NCBI RefSeq assembly: GCF_024397895.1
Contig: NZ_CP073346.1
Coordinates: 4,588,001 to 4,652,000, forward strand
From: Pseudomonas benzenivorans
GTDB lineage: Bacteria; Pseudomonadota; Gammaproteobacteria; Pseudomonadales; Pseudomonadaceae
DNA: 64,000 nt
Direction: 5' to 3'
A program made the position numbers and the translations under genes. Under the pieces are notes generated by a model that was not told the origin of the DNA, did no database searches, and saw nothing but the letters and a program-made list of their open reading frames with translations. Every line of letters starts with the position of its first letter. The stretch's first letter is position 1. Positions 39,521 through 47,724 of the stretch are shown here, piece by piece.

Positions 39521-40339
39521 GTGAAGTTCACTCGCGTCTGCAGTTTACTGACGGTTCTGCTCGCCTCCGGCGCCAGCGCCGAGAGCTATGTGATTGGCGT
39601 GGAAGAGTTGGCCTTCGCCCCGCACTACAGCGTCGACAAGCAGGGCCAGTACCAGGGCTTTGCCCGCGAACTGTTCGATGCCTTTGCGGCCGACAGCGGT
39701 ATCCAGCTCAGCTACAAGCCACTGCCCGTGGCAGGACTGCTGCCCGCCTTGCTGGCGGGCGAAGTCGACTTCAAGTACCCGGACAGCAGTCTGTGGGCCC
39801 AGGCGCAGAAGGCCGGACAGGACCTGGCCTATAGTCAGCCGGTGGTCAACTATGTCGATGGCGTGCTGGTTGCGCCCAAGCGCCAGGGTAAGCCGCTCGA
39901 GCAGCTCAAGCGCCTGGCCATGGTCGATGGATGGACACCCTGGGGCTACCAGGAGCGCATCGATGCCAAGCAGGTTCAGCTGACTTACAGCGACGACCTG
40001 CGCAAGATGATCCATCAGGCGCTGAAGCAGGACACCGATGGTGCCTACTTCAACGTGGTAGTGGCCACCCACTACCTCGACAACATCCGTGCCCGTCCGG
40101 GTGCCCTGGTGTTCGACCCCGAGCTGCCGCACACCCGCGGCACCTTCCACCTGTCCAGTCTCAGGCATCCCGAACTGCTGCAGCGCTTCGACCGCTTCCT
40201 GATCGAGCGGCATGCGGAGGTGGCGGCGCTGAAGGACAAGTATCGGGTCGAGGCGAATCTGGACTCGGAGTACATGGGCATGGAGCAGTGGAAGGTGGAC
40301 TTCCTGAAGCGGCAGAAGGCCAAGCAGGTGGCGCAGTGA
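39521..40339 (+). CDS. Periplasmic transporter-type solute-binding protein
   Basis: A 272-residue protein of the bacterial extracellular solute-binding family 3 type. Signal peptide MKFTRVCSLLTVLLASGASA is followed by the two-lobed domain (YVIGVEELAFAPHYSVDKQG ... FARELFDAFAADSGIQLSY). Start is GTG 39521 with AAGGAGGG 5 nt upstream. No permease or ATPase gene is adjacent, so it is an orphan binding protein; it could feed a distant transporter or act as a sensor. Ligand unknown. Confidence 0.85.
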   Translation: MKFTRVCSLLTVLLASGASAESYVIGVEELAFAPHYSVDKQGQYQGFARELFDAFAADSGIQLSYKPLPVAGLLPALLAGEVDFKYPDSSLWAQAQKAGQDLAYSQPVVNYVDGVLVAPKRQGKPLEQLKRLAMVDGWTPWGYQERIDAKQVQLTYSDDLRKMIHQALKQDTDGAYFNVVVATHYLDNIRARPGALVFDPELPHTRGTFHLSSLRHPELLQRFDRFLIERHAEVAALKDKYRVEANLDSEYMGMEQWKVDFLKRQKAKQVAQ

Positions 40340-40398
40340 AGCCATACCTGCGCCTGCTGCCGCATGGGGACCGGAATCGCCCATGCGGCAGCGACGGT

Positions 40399-41760
40399 TC
40401 AGCTGCGGAAGCGCTGGCAGGCCGACCAGTGACGCATCAGCAGGTAGTAGGTCAGGCCGGCCGGAACCAGGCTGGCGTACCAGGACACCGAGGACAGGCA
40501 AAGGGCCACCGCGGCACCCAGCAGGGAGGCGATGATCGCGGCGTAGTTGACTCCGCGGTAGGGGCCGTTGGCATCGTACAGCTTGCCGATATCCAGCTGG
40601 CGCCGGCGGATGATGAAGTAGTCCACCACCATCACGGCGAAGATCGGGCCGAGGAACGCCGAGTAGGTCTGCACGAACATTTGCAGCCCGGCGGACGACT
40701 CTTCCTTGACCAGCTCCCAGGGGAAGGTACCGAAGGCCAGCAGGCCGACGATGATGGTCGAGGTGCGGAATGGCAGCTTGAACACGTCCATCAGGATGTA
40801 GGTCGGCGGCACCACGTTGTTCAACACGTTGGTGGTCACCTGGGCGAAGGCGATGAACAGCAGGGTGGTCACCAGCAGGGGCGTGTTGTCGACTGCGCTG
40901 GAGAACACCTGGATCGGGTCGTTGACGCCGGTCGCGCCGGATACCATCAGGCCGATCAGGCCCATGAACAGGGTGCAGGGCAGAATCGACATGGCATAGA
41001 GGGTAGTCAGCAGGCCCGGGCCGCTGCCCTTCTTGAGCTCGCGGGAATAGTCACTGACATTGAGCATCATGGTGCTGTAGATGCCGAGGAACAGCATGGT
41101 CGCGCCCCAGAACGGCAGGCCCCAGGTGCCCTCGACGTTGACCAGGTTGGTCATGATCTCGTCACCGTAGCGGTTGATCACGCTGTAGAACATGTAGACC
41201 AGCGAAACCAGGATGAAGCCGCTGCCCACGTTCTCCAGCCACTTGATGCCCTGGAAGCCGAACATCGACAGGCCTATCTGCAGCAGCTGGAACACCACGA
41301 AGTAGAACACCATGTTGTCGAAGCCCAGCAGCGTCGCCGACACGGCGTTGATCGCCGCCGCCCCGACCCAGCTCTGAAAGCCGTACCAGACGATGGCCGG
41401 CACCGCCCTGACCAGTCCGGGGAAGCGGGTGCCGGCGAAGCCGAAGGCGCTGCGCGCCTGCACCATGAAGGGAATGCCGTACTTGTAGCCGGCCGCGCCG
41501 TTGAGCGCCAGGGCGATGCCGATGACGAAGCAGCCGATGCCGATGGCCAGGGCCGTTTGCAACAGGTTGAGCGTGCCGACGATGCTCGAGCCCATGGCGA
41601 AGGTGCCGATCGACACGCAGCCGCCGAACCAGGCCAGCAGGTAGGACACCCTGCCCATGATGCGTTTTTCTTGCGGCGCCAGTGACTCGTCACCGGCGGG
41701 TTTGCTGGCTGCTGGCTGTGCGTAGTCCAGAGCCGGTGAGGCGACAGTTTCGTTGTGCAT
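40399..41760 (-). CDS. NCS1-family nucleobase/allantoin:cation symporter
   Basis: A 453-residue inner-membrane protein with about twelve hydrophobic segments, starting after a polar 50-residue tail. Family features include KYGIPFMVQARSAFGFAGTRFP and the substrate-region VWYGFQSWVGAAAINAVS. It resembles cytosine/purine/uracil/thiamine/allantoin permeases. Start at 41760 has GAGG 8 nt upstream. Lies downstream of the racemase gene on the same strand with a 114-bp gap, probably one unit under the operators at 42648-42742. Confidence 0.92.
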   Translation of the reverse strand: MHNETVASPALDYAQPAASKPAGDESLAPQEKRIMGRVSYLLAWFGGCVSIGTFAMGSSIVGTLNLLQTALAIGIGCFVIGIALALNGAAGYKYGIPFMVQARSAFGFAGTRFPGLVRAVPAIVWYGFQSWVGAAAINAVSATLLGFDNMVFYFVVFQLLQIGLSMFGFQGIKWLENVGSGFILVSLVYMFYSVINRYGDEIMTNLVNVEGTWGLPFWGATMLFLGIYSTMMLNVSDYSRELKKGSGPGLLTTLYAMSILPCTLFMGLIGLMVSGATGVNDPIQVFSSAVDNTPLLVTTLLFIAFAQVTTNVLNNVVPPTYILMDVFKLPFRTSTIIVGLLAFGTFPWELVKEESSAGLQMFVQTYSAFLGPIFAVMVVDYFIIRRRQLDIGKLYDANGPYRGVNYAAIIASLLGAAVALCLSSVSWYASLVPAGLTYYLLMRHWSACQRFRS

Positions 41761-41874
41761 GGAATGAACCTCGGTACAGGGAACGGCTGGGGTTCCCGCT
41801 GTTATTGTTGTGTCGTTACCCGATTCCATCTTCGCAGCGCGCCTGGCCGTCACTGGCCGGCGTTGTGTCGGGCC

Positions 41875-42612
41875 CTACTGGCCGTGAGAAAGGAATTCGA
41901 ACTGTCCGCTGAAGGCCTTCGCTCGCGGAAAGTCGAGGTCGCCGAACTTGCTGGTGCCCAGGCCCAGGCTGACCAGCGACTCGGCCAGCTTCACCGCTGC
42001 CGTGACCCCTTCGATGATCGGCAGGCCGACCGCTTCGCTGATCTGCGCGGTCAGGTCGGCCATGCCGCCGCAGCCCAGCACGATGGCGCCGATGTTGTCC
42101 TCGGCCTTCGCCCTCAGGCATTCGTCGATGATCCGGTCCAGGGCCAGGGCACCGTTATCCTCGAGATCGAGCACCGGAATCTCCGCGGCGCGTACCCGCC
42201 GACAGTGGTGGGCGAAGCCATAGCTCTGCAACAGATGCTCGGCAATGATCCCGGTGCGACCGAGGGTGGTGACGATGGAGAAGCGCGTGCTGATCAGCGT
42301 GGCCAAGTGGAAGGCCGCCTCGGCAATGCCGATCACCGGGGCGCGGGTGATCTCGCGGGCGGCCAGCAGGCCGGGATCGCCGAAGCAGGCGAGAATGTAG
42401 GCGTCGGTGTGCTCAAGCTCCCCGGCGCGAACCTCTTCGATGACGCCGACGGCGCTGATCGCTTCGTCGAAGTGGCTTTCGATCGACACCGGCCCGCTGC
42501 GCGGATTGCTCGCCACTATCCGGGTGCCAGGTGCCGCGACGCGGGCGGCGGCCTCGCCGATCTTCTCGGTCATACCGGCGGTGGTGTTGGGGTTGATGAC
42601 GCGAATCTTCAT
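41875..42612 (-). CDS. hpxA: Allantoin/hydantoin racemase (Asp/Glu racemase superfamily)
   Basis: A 245-residue cofactor-independent racemase. It begins MKIRVINPNTTAGMTEKIGE, the family hallmark, and has the two catalytic-cysteine motifs ACFGDPGLLAA and IVLGCGGMADLT. In purine clusters this enzyme interconverts R- and S-allantoin so that the whole pool can be degraded. Start at 42612 has AAGAGG 5 nt upstream. The symbol hpxA follows the Klebsiella naming and is by homology. Confidence 0.88.
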   Translation of the reverse strand: MKIRVINPNTTAGMTEKIGEAAARVAAPGTRIVASNPRSGPVSIESHFDEAISAVGVIEEVRAGELEHTDAYILACFGDPGLLAAREITRAPVIGIAEAAFHLATLISTRFSIVTTLGRTGIIAEHLLQSYGFAHHCRRVRAAEIPVLDLEDNGALALDRIIDECLRAKAEDNIGAIVLGCGGMADLTAQISEAVGLPIIEGVTAAVKLAESLVSLGLGTSKFGDLDFPRAKAFSGQFEFLSHGQ

Positions 42613-42647
42613 GGCTGCCTCTTCTTGGTGAGTGGTTGTGCCTAAAG

Positions 42648-42742
42648 TTGTACACAATATAACTGCAAATGAAAACGTAAAAATTACGTTTGTGGGTACA
42701 AAAGTGTCGGAAAATGTGCTAGGAAACTGACCTTGTGGTCAG
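42648..42742. promoter_or_regulatory. Operators upstream of the racemase: TTGTACACAA, TTGT-N4-ACAA, TGACC-N4-GGTCA
   Basis: Perfect TTGTACACAA (42648-42657), wide-spacer TTGTGGGTACAA (42690-42701) and the 6-bp-arm dyad CTGACC-TTGT-GGTCAG (42727-42742) follow in this order upstream of the racemase/NCS1 unit. The same order occurs upstream of the second NCS1 gene. Confidence 0.75.
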
Positions 42743-43052
42743 CTTTGTGTTCTTGTATGAGACATATTCGTATGTAATTCAATGTTTTATATGTAATTGA
42801 CAAGCTGTCGACAGGCTTCGCCAGAAAGTGGCGCTGGCGGTCTGGCGAGGGGGCAGGGGAGGTAGGTTGGGGCAGGCGATCGGCGGCGAGGCGTACGGTC
42901 AGCCTCGCTCTGTGGGGCGGGCAGGCCGCTCCGATGGCAGTCCATGCCTTGGCGGGTGACCGAAAAGGGACGAGCTTTACGATTGCCGCCTTGGCCGCGC
43001 GTTTAGCGGGCAGAGGTGACGCGCGCTGCGCGGCGGTCGCAAGTGCAAGGTG
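42743..43052. other. Intergenic stretch with no recognised gene
   Basis: Positions 42743-42805 are AT-rich (TATGTAATTC, TTTTATATGTAATTG) with a CTGTCGACAG palindrome at 42813-42822; the rest is GC-rich and shows no frame with plausible codon usage or ribosome binding site. Confidence 0.5.
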
Positions 43053-43080
43053 CCCTGCCGCGACCAGGGGCGCGGCAGGG
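43053..43080 (-). terminator. Hairpin after the second NCS1 gene
   Basis: CCCTGCCGCG (43053-43062) pairs with CGCGGCAGGG (43071-43080). It lies 15 bp after the NCS1 stop; the T-run on the minus strand is poor. Confidence 0.55.
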
Positions 43081-43094
43081 CGGGGGCGGGACGG

Positions 43095-44573
43095 CTAGCT
43101 GTGGCTGCTGACGGGCGTGGTGCGCTGCTTGGTGTCGCAATGCTTGCGCATCAGCAGGTAGTGGAATGCCGCACCGAGCAGGGCGCCGAAGATCCAGGAG
43201 TAGCCGGACAGGCTGCTCAGCGCGGGGCTCCATACCGAGGCGACGGAGAACAGCGAGGCGACGCCGAAGGCAATCATCGCCTTGCGGTTCCAGCCGCCAT
43301 CGTAATGGTAGCGAGTGCCCGGTTCGGCGGAGAACAGCTGCTGCAGGTCCAGATGCTGTTTGCGCACCAGGTAGTAGTCCGCGACGATGATGCCGTAGAG
43401 CGGCGCGAGTACCGCACCGAGGGTGTCGACGAAGGCGGCGATACCGACGTTGCTGATGAACGAGACCCACAGCGCGCCGATGAAGAAGGCGATGGCCGCG
43501 GTGATGAAGCCACCGGTGCGGGCACTGATGTGGGCCGGGGCCAGGTTGGCGATGTCGTAGGCCGGCGGAATGAAGTTGGCCACCAGGTTGATGCCGACCG
43601 TGGCCGCGAAGAAGGTCAGTGCGGCGATCACGGTCAGGGTCAGGTTATCGACCCGGGCGACGATGTCGGTGGGATTGGTCAGGGTTTCGCCGAACACCAC
43701 CACGGTGCCGGCCGTGATGACCAGGGCGATCATCGAGAAGAATGCCAGGCTGACCGGCAGGCCGAGGAAATTGCCAGCGGTCATCTGCTTCTCGTTCTTC
43801 ACGAAACGGGCGAAATCGCCGTAGTTGATCACCACCGCGGCGAAGTAGGCGACCATGGTGCCGACCACCGCGATGAAGGCCGCCACCGGGCCGGCGGCGT
43901 ATTCGCCGGTGCCGCGGAAGATGCTGCCCAGTTCGCTGAGCAGGCTGGGGCCGGCCTTGTACCAGATCATCAGCATCAGCGCGATCATCACCAGGTACAC
44001 CAGCGGCCCGGCCCAGTTGAGGAACTTGGTGATCCAGTCGATGCCGCGAATGAACAGGGCGACCTGGAAGACGCAGACGATGACATAGGAGAGCCAGCCG
44101 ACGGCGGTCATGCCCAGAAAGGTCGCGCCCGCGCCGCTGGCATTGCCCATCAGCGAGTTGATCAGCAGCGCCACGGCGGTGGAGGCGAAGTAGGTCTGCA
44201 CGCCGTACCAGAAGATCGCCACGATGCCGCGCACCACGGCGGGGAAGTTGGCGCCGCGCACGCCCATGCTGGCGCGGGCCATGACCGGGAAGGGAATCCC
44301 GTACTTGACGCTGGGCTTGCCGGTCAGCTGCACCAGACCCATGACGATGAAGCCGGCCAGCACGATGCCCGCCAATACCGCCCAGCCGTTCAGCCCGTAG
44401 GAGATGAACAGCGTGGCGGCCAGGGTGTAGCCGAACAGGCTCTGGATGTCGTTGGACCAGACGTTGAAGATCTCGAACCAGCCCCATTTGCGCTGCGCGG
44501 GCGGCAAGGGCGCCAGGTCCGCGTTGTGCAGCGAGGTGTCGATCTGTTTGATGTGGAACTCTTCTGAGGACAT
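43095..44573 (-). CDS. NCS1-family nucleobase:cation symporter
   Basis: A 492-residue permease with about twelve membrane segments. NCS1 signatures are visible: NVWSNDIQSLFGYTLAATLF, KYGIPFPVMARASMGVRGANFP and FWYGVQTYFASTAVALL. Start ATG 44573 has AGGAG 6 nt upstream; a longer frame upstream runs through the operator region and is rejected. Likely carries a purine, pyrimidine or allantoin-type substrate. A separate transcription unit with its own three-operator promoter. Confidence 0.93.
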   Translation of the reverse strand: MSSEEFHIKQIDTSLHNADLAPLPPAQRKWGWFEIFNVWSNDIQSLFGYTLAATLFISYGLNGWAVLAGIVLAGFIVMGLVQLTGKPSVKYGIPFPVMARASMGVRGANFPAVVRGIVAIFWYGVQTYFASTAVALLINSLMGNASGAGATFLGMTAVGWLSYVIVCVFQVALFIRGIDWITKFLNWAGPLVYLVMIALMLMIWYKAGPSLLSELGSIFRGTGEYAAGPVAAFIAVVGTMVAYFAAVVINYGDFARFVKNEKQMTAGNFLGLPVSLAFFSMIALVITAGTVVVFGETLTNPTDIVARVDNLTLTVIAALTFFAATVGINLVANFIPPAYDIANLAPAHISARTGGFITAAIAFFIGALWVSFISNVGIAAFVDTLGAVLAPLYGIIVADYYLVRKQHLDLQQLFSAEPGTRYHYDGGWNRKAMIAFGVASLFSVASVWSPALSSLSGYSWIFGALLGAAFHYLLMRKHCDTKQRTTPVSSHS

Positions 44574-44728
44574 GGACAGCTCCTGGAATCTTGTTGTTGG
44601 GCGCTCTCTATCGGCGCGTCTGAGGAGGATTGTCGGCACGTTCCGTTCGGATTTCGCCTTTCTGGTCCCAGGGGTGCGTCGAGGCAGCGCCGGGCCGAAT
44701 GGCGAACAGTGGAAGGATCGTCTGCATG

Positions 44729-44821
44729 TTGTACACATAAAAAATAAGCTGAACATAAAAAAATACAAAAATGTGCACAAAAAAATGTCTTTGTGGGCAC
44801 AATAACTTGACTTGATGGTCA
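44729..44821. promoter_or_regulatory. Operators upstream of the second NCS1 gene
   Basis: TTGTACACAT (44729-44738), ATGTGCACAA (44771-44780), wide-spacer TTGTGGGCACAA (44791-44802) and TGACT-TGAT-GGTCA (44808-44821). Type and order repeat the racemase promoter, including the unusual GGGY central tetranucleotide. Confidence 0.72.
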
Positions 44822-44935
44822 GTTTGCTCTCGCGCTTCTCGCGCTGCGCGGCCTGCGAGCCGGCACCAGTCCTGGCTTCTGTCGCGTTGTCGGGTGCAGG
44901 CGAGCGCCTTGCAAAGCCTGCCAACCGGCCCAACG

Positions 44936-44970
44936 AAAAAGCGGGGTCACGCCGTGCGTAACCCCGCCTT
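44936..44970 (-). terminator. Terminator of the Tsx-like porin gene
   Basis: On the minus strand AAGGCGGGGTTACG pairs with CGTGACCCCGC, followed by TTTTTCG, about 40 bp after the porin stop. Confidence 0.8.
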
Positions 44971-45011
44971 GGAAACTGTCCGCCGCCTACCCGGCAGCGG
45001 GCCGATGGCCC

Positions 45012-45884
45012 TTAGAAGTGATACTGAACCAGGGCCTGTACGGCGGTCTGGTCGAAGCCGTCGGTGGACCCGTCGATCGGTTTCATGCCGTACTTGTTGT
45101 GCCACATGTTCAGCTCGGTGCCGACATAGAGCTGGCGCTCCTTGCCGAACAGCGCCTTGCCGGCGTCCCATTTGACCTGGATCGAGGAGCCGAGCGAGGT
45201 CTGGGTGTTGGCCTCCTTCGAGGGCGAGCGCCAGTCGATGTAGCCGTCGACCACGAAGTCCTGATTGCCGACGGCGAAGGGGTAGGCACCGGCCACGGTC
45301 AGCTGGGTGGCGTAGCCGTTGCCGGCGTCGCTGGCCTTGAAGTCGTGGTCGAAGAAGATGTGGTTGTTGATCTTGACCCGGTACAGGTTGGTGTTGAAGA
45401 AGGCGAAGCCGGGGACGTCCCAGTCCAGGCCGATGCCGTACAGGTAGTTCTCGGTGCCGGGACCGCCGTTGCCCTTCTCATAGGTGAAGGCCGCCTTGAC
45501 GTCCTTGAGCGGTCCGACCGAGAGGTCCTGGCCGGTCAGCCAGCTGAGGCTGATGCGTGGCTTGAACTCCATGTAGTAGAAGCTGCTCTTGTCCTTGACC
45601 TCGAGGTTGCCGTAGCTGCTGCCGCGGTACTGGACGTTGTCCGCATCCACGTAGTCGAGGAAGTAGAAGACATCGCCCCAGACCCAGCCGCTGGCGTGCT
45701 CGAAGGTGTAGGTGGTCTGCGAGCGCTGCTCTTCGCCATTGAAGTTCAGGCGCTGGAAGTTGCTGCCGTGGAGGTAGGTCAGGCTGTTGTCCTGCCAGAA
45801 CATCAGGTCGCCGGCGTTGGCCTGGTTGCCGGCCAGCAGGCCGGCGGACAGCACGAGGCAGTGGGGAAGGTACTTGAGCTTCAT
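45012..45884 (-). CDS. Tsx-like nucleoside-specific outer-membrane channel
   Basis: A 290-residue outer-membrane beta-barrel. A signal peptide is visible (KYLPHCLVLSAGLLAGNQANAG), followed by alternating aromatic-rich strands (FEHASGWVWGDVFYFLDYVD; GIGLDWDVPGFAFFNTNLY) and a C-terminal Phe (ALVQYHF), the outer-membrane sorting signal. The sequence pattern fits the Channel_Tsx/OmpK family for nucleosides. Start at 45884 has GAGGA 7 nt upstream. It probably brings nucleosides or bases into the periplasm for the adjacent NCS permeases. Confidence 0.88.
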   Translation of the reverse strand: MKLKYLPHCLVLSAGLLAGNQANAGDLMFWQDNSLTYLHGSNFQRLNFNGEEQRSQTTYTFEHASGWVWGDVFYFLDYVDADNVQYRGSSYGNLEVKDKSSFYYMEFKPRISLSWLTGQDLSVGPLKDVKAAFTYEKGNGGPGTENYLYGIGLDWDVPGFAFFNTNLYRVKINNHIFFDHDFKASDAGNGYATQLTVAGAYPFAVGNQDFVVDGYIDWRSPSKEANTQTSLGSSIQVKWDAGKALFGKERQLYVGTELNMWHNKYGMKPIDGSTDGFDQTAVQALVQYHF

Positions 45885-45973
45885 CGTGGTTTCCTCATTT
45901 TTAGGACAGACAAGGTTTTCCACCCCGCGCCTGGGCGCGGGGTTGTACGGGAAAGGTTGTGTGGGCGGCCGGC

Positions 45974-47446
45974 CTAGCTGGGGCGGCTGACTGCGTCCAG
46001 GCCGTCGTCGAGCCCAGCGTCCTGGCGGCTCTGCAGCACGCTGTGCAGCTGCGCCTCAGGCTCGAAGTCGCTCTCCTGCTCGGGCTGTTCTTCCGGGAGA
46101 AAGACATTGAGCAGGATGGCGCTGAAGGCGCCGATGGTGATCGGTGAGCCGAAGATGTTCTTCAGCGCATCGGGCATCTGCGACAGCGCCTCCGGTACGC
46201 CGGCCACGCCCAGCCCCAGGCCCAGGGAGATGGCCACGATCAGTACATTGCGACGGTGCAAGCCGGCCTCGGTGAGAATCTTGATGCCGGCCACGGCGAC
46301 CGTGCCGAACATGATCAGGGTGGCGCCGCCGAGCACGGGCTTGGGCATCAGCTGCAGCACCGCGCCAACCGCCGGGAACAGGCCGAGCAGGACCAGGATG
46401 CCGGCGATGTAGAAGGCCACGTAGCGGCTGGCCACTCCGGTCAGCTGGATCACCCCGTTGTTCTGGCTGAAGGTGGTCATCGGCAGGCTGTTGAACATGG
46501 CCGCGACGGCCGAGTTGCAGCCATCGGCGAGCACCCCCGACTTGATCCGGCGCAGGTACAGCGGGCCCTTGACCGGCTGTTTGGAGATGATCGAGTTGGC
46601 GGTCAGGTCGCCGGCGGTTTCCAGCGGGGTGATCAGGAAGATCACGGCAATGGGTACGAAGGCCACCCAGTCGAAGCTGAAACCATACTTGAACGGCAGC
46701 GGCACGCTCACCAGTGGCACCTCGGCCATGTTGGCGAAGTCCACCTGGCCGGTGAACCAGGCCACGCCGAAGCCCATCAGTAAACCGACGATCACCGCCG
46801 ACAGGCGCACCACCTGCGACGGGAAACGGTTGAGGGCGACGATGGTGCCGAGCACCAGCGCGCCGAGGCCCAGGTGGTGCAGGGCGCCCAGGTCCGCCGC
46901 GCCGAAGCCGCCGGCGATATCGGTCATCGCCACCTTGATCAGCGACAGGCCCATCAGGCAGATGATGGTCCCGGTGACCACCGGGGTGATGACCTTGCGC
47001 AGCTTGTTGATGAACTGGCTGAAGGCGATTTCGACGAAGGCCGCGCAGAAACACACGCCGAAGATGGTCGAGAGGATTTCCTCCTCGCTGCCGCCGCGTC
47101 CTTTGACGATGAAGCCGGCGCTGAGAATCACGCTGAGAAAGCCGAAGCTGGTGCCCTGCAGGCACAGCAGGCCGGAGCCGACCGGACCGAAGCGTTTGGC
47201 CTGGACGAAGGTGCCGAGGCCGGAGACGAACAGCGCCATGCTCACCAGATAGGGCACATGGGCGCCGAGGCCGAGGACGCTGCCGATGATCAGGGTCGGG
47301 GTGATGATGCCGACGAAGCTTGCCAGCACGTGTTGCAGGGCGGCGAACAGGGCCGGGGCGAAGGCGGGGCGGTCATCCAGCTGGTAGATCAGGTCGTTGC
47401 TACCAGCAGACGGAGCTGTGGCGTTGGGCGTACGAGTCGTGGTCAT
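45974..47446 (-). CDS. NCS2-family xanthine/urate permease
   Basis: A 490-residue nucleobase:cation symporter-2. Signatures: LFAALQHVLASFVGIITP, PLETAGDLTANSII, and the substrate motif SQNNGVIQLTGVASRYVAF. The QNNG loop is typical of the xanthine/uric acid branch (XanQ, UacT). About fourteen membrane segments and an acidic C-terminal tail. Lies 89 bp after the Tsx-like channel on the same strand order, upstream of it, and may be cotranscribed with it. Confidence 0.93.
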   Translation of the reverse strand: MTTTRTPNATAPSAGSNDLIYQLDDRPAFAPALFAALQHVLASFVGIITPTLIIGSVLGLGAHVPYLVSMALFVSGLGTFVQAKRFGPVGSGLLCLQGTSFGFLSVILSAGFIVKGRGGSEEEILSTIFGVCFCAAFVEIAFSQFINKLRKVITPVVTGTIICLMGLSLIKVAMTDIAGGFGAADLGALHHLGLGALVLGTIVALNRFPSQVVRLSAVIVGLLMGFGVAWFTGQVDFANMAEVPLVSVPLPFKYGFSFDWVAFVPIAVIFLITPLETAGDLTANSIISKQPVKGPLYLRRIKSGVLADGCNSAVAAMFNSLPMTTFSQNNGVIQLTGVASRYVAFYIAGILVLLGLFPAVGAVLQLMPKPVLGGATLIMFGTVAVAGIKILTEAGLHRRNVLIVAISLGLGLGVAGVPEALSQMPDALKNIFGSPITIGAFSAILLNVFLPEEQPEQESDFEPEAQLHSVLQSRQDAGLDDGLDAVSRPS

Positions 47447-47525
47447 GTCAGAGCCTGCCAGTTGTTTTTATATGGTCATGGGCTTGCACGAGGCTTCACG
47501 GCGCCTCTTCCCGAACTTCAGAAGC

Positions 47526-47604
47526 TGTCTGTATGGTCAGGATGTGCCGACTATAGCAACTTGACTACATGGTTAAAAACAATTTATTTGCAGATTGTGC
47601 ACAA
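47526..47604. promoter_or_regulatory. Operators upstream of the NCS2 xanthine/urate permease
   Basis: Perfect palindrome TTGTGCACAA (47595-47604) plus two weaker TetR-type dyads, TGTCT-GTAT-GGTCA (47526-47539) and TGACT-ACAT-GGTTA (47562-47575). Confidence 0.6.
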
Positions 47605-47724
47605 ATTTCTGGCCGTTGGTCGTCTCGTGATACCGCCGGTGCCCGAGGATTGATCGCGCAGTCGCGCGCTACCAACGGTCTGCAAGGCGTTGGTTAGTGT
47701 CTATCTGAAGGGCGCAGGGGGCGG

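Noticed and set aside
39931..41685. 584-codon plus-strand frame opposite the first NCS1 gene
   Set aside because: Translation is Gln/His/Asp-rich and low complexity; the NCS1 protein on the minus strand has clear membrane segments and motifs.
43050..44567. 505-codon plus-strand frame opposite the second NCS1 gene
   Set aside because: Same reason; antisense shadow of a GC-rich membrane protein gene.
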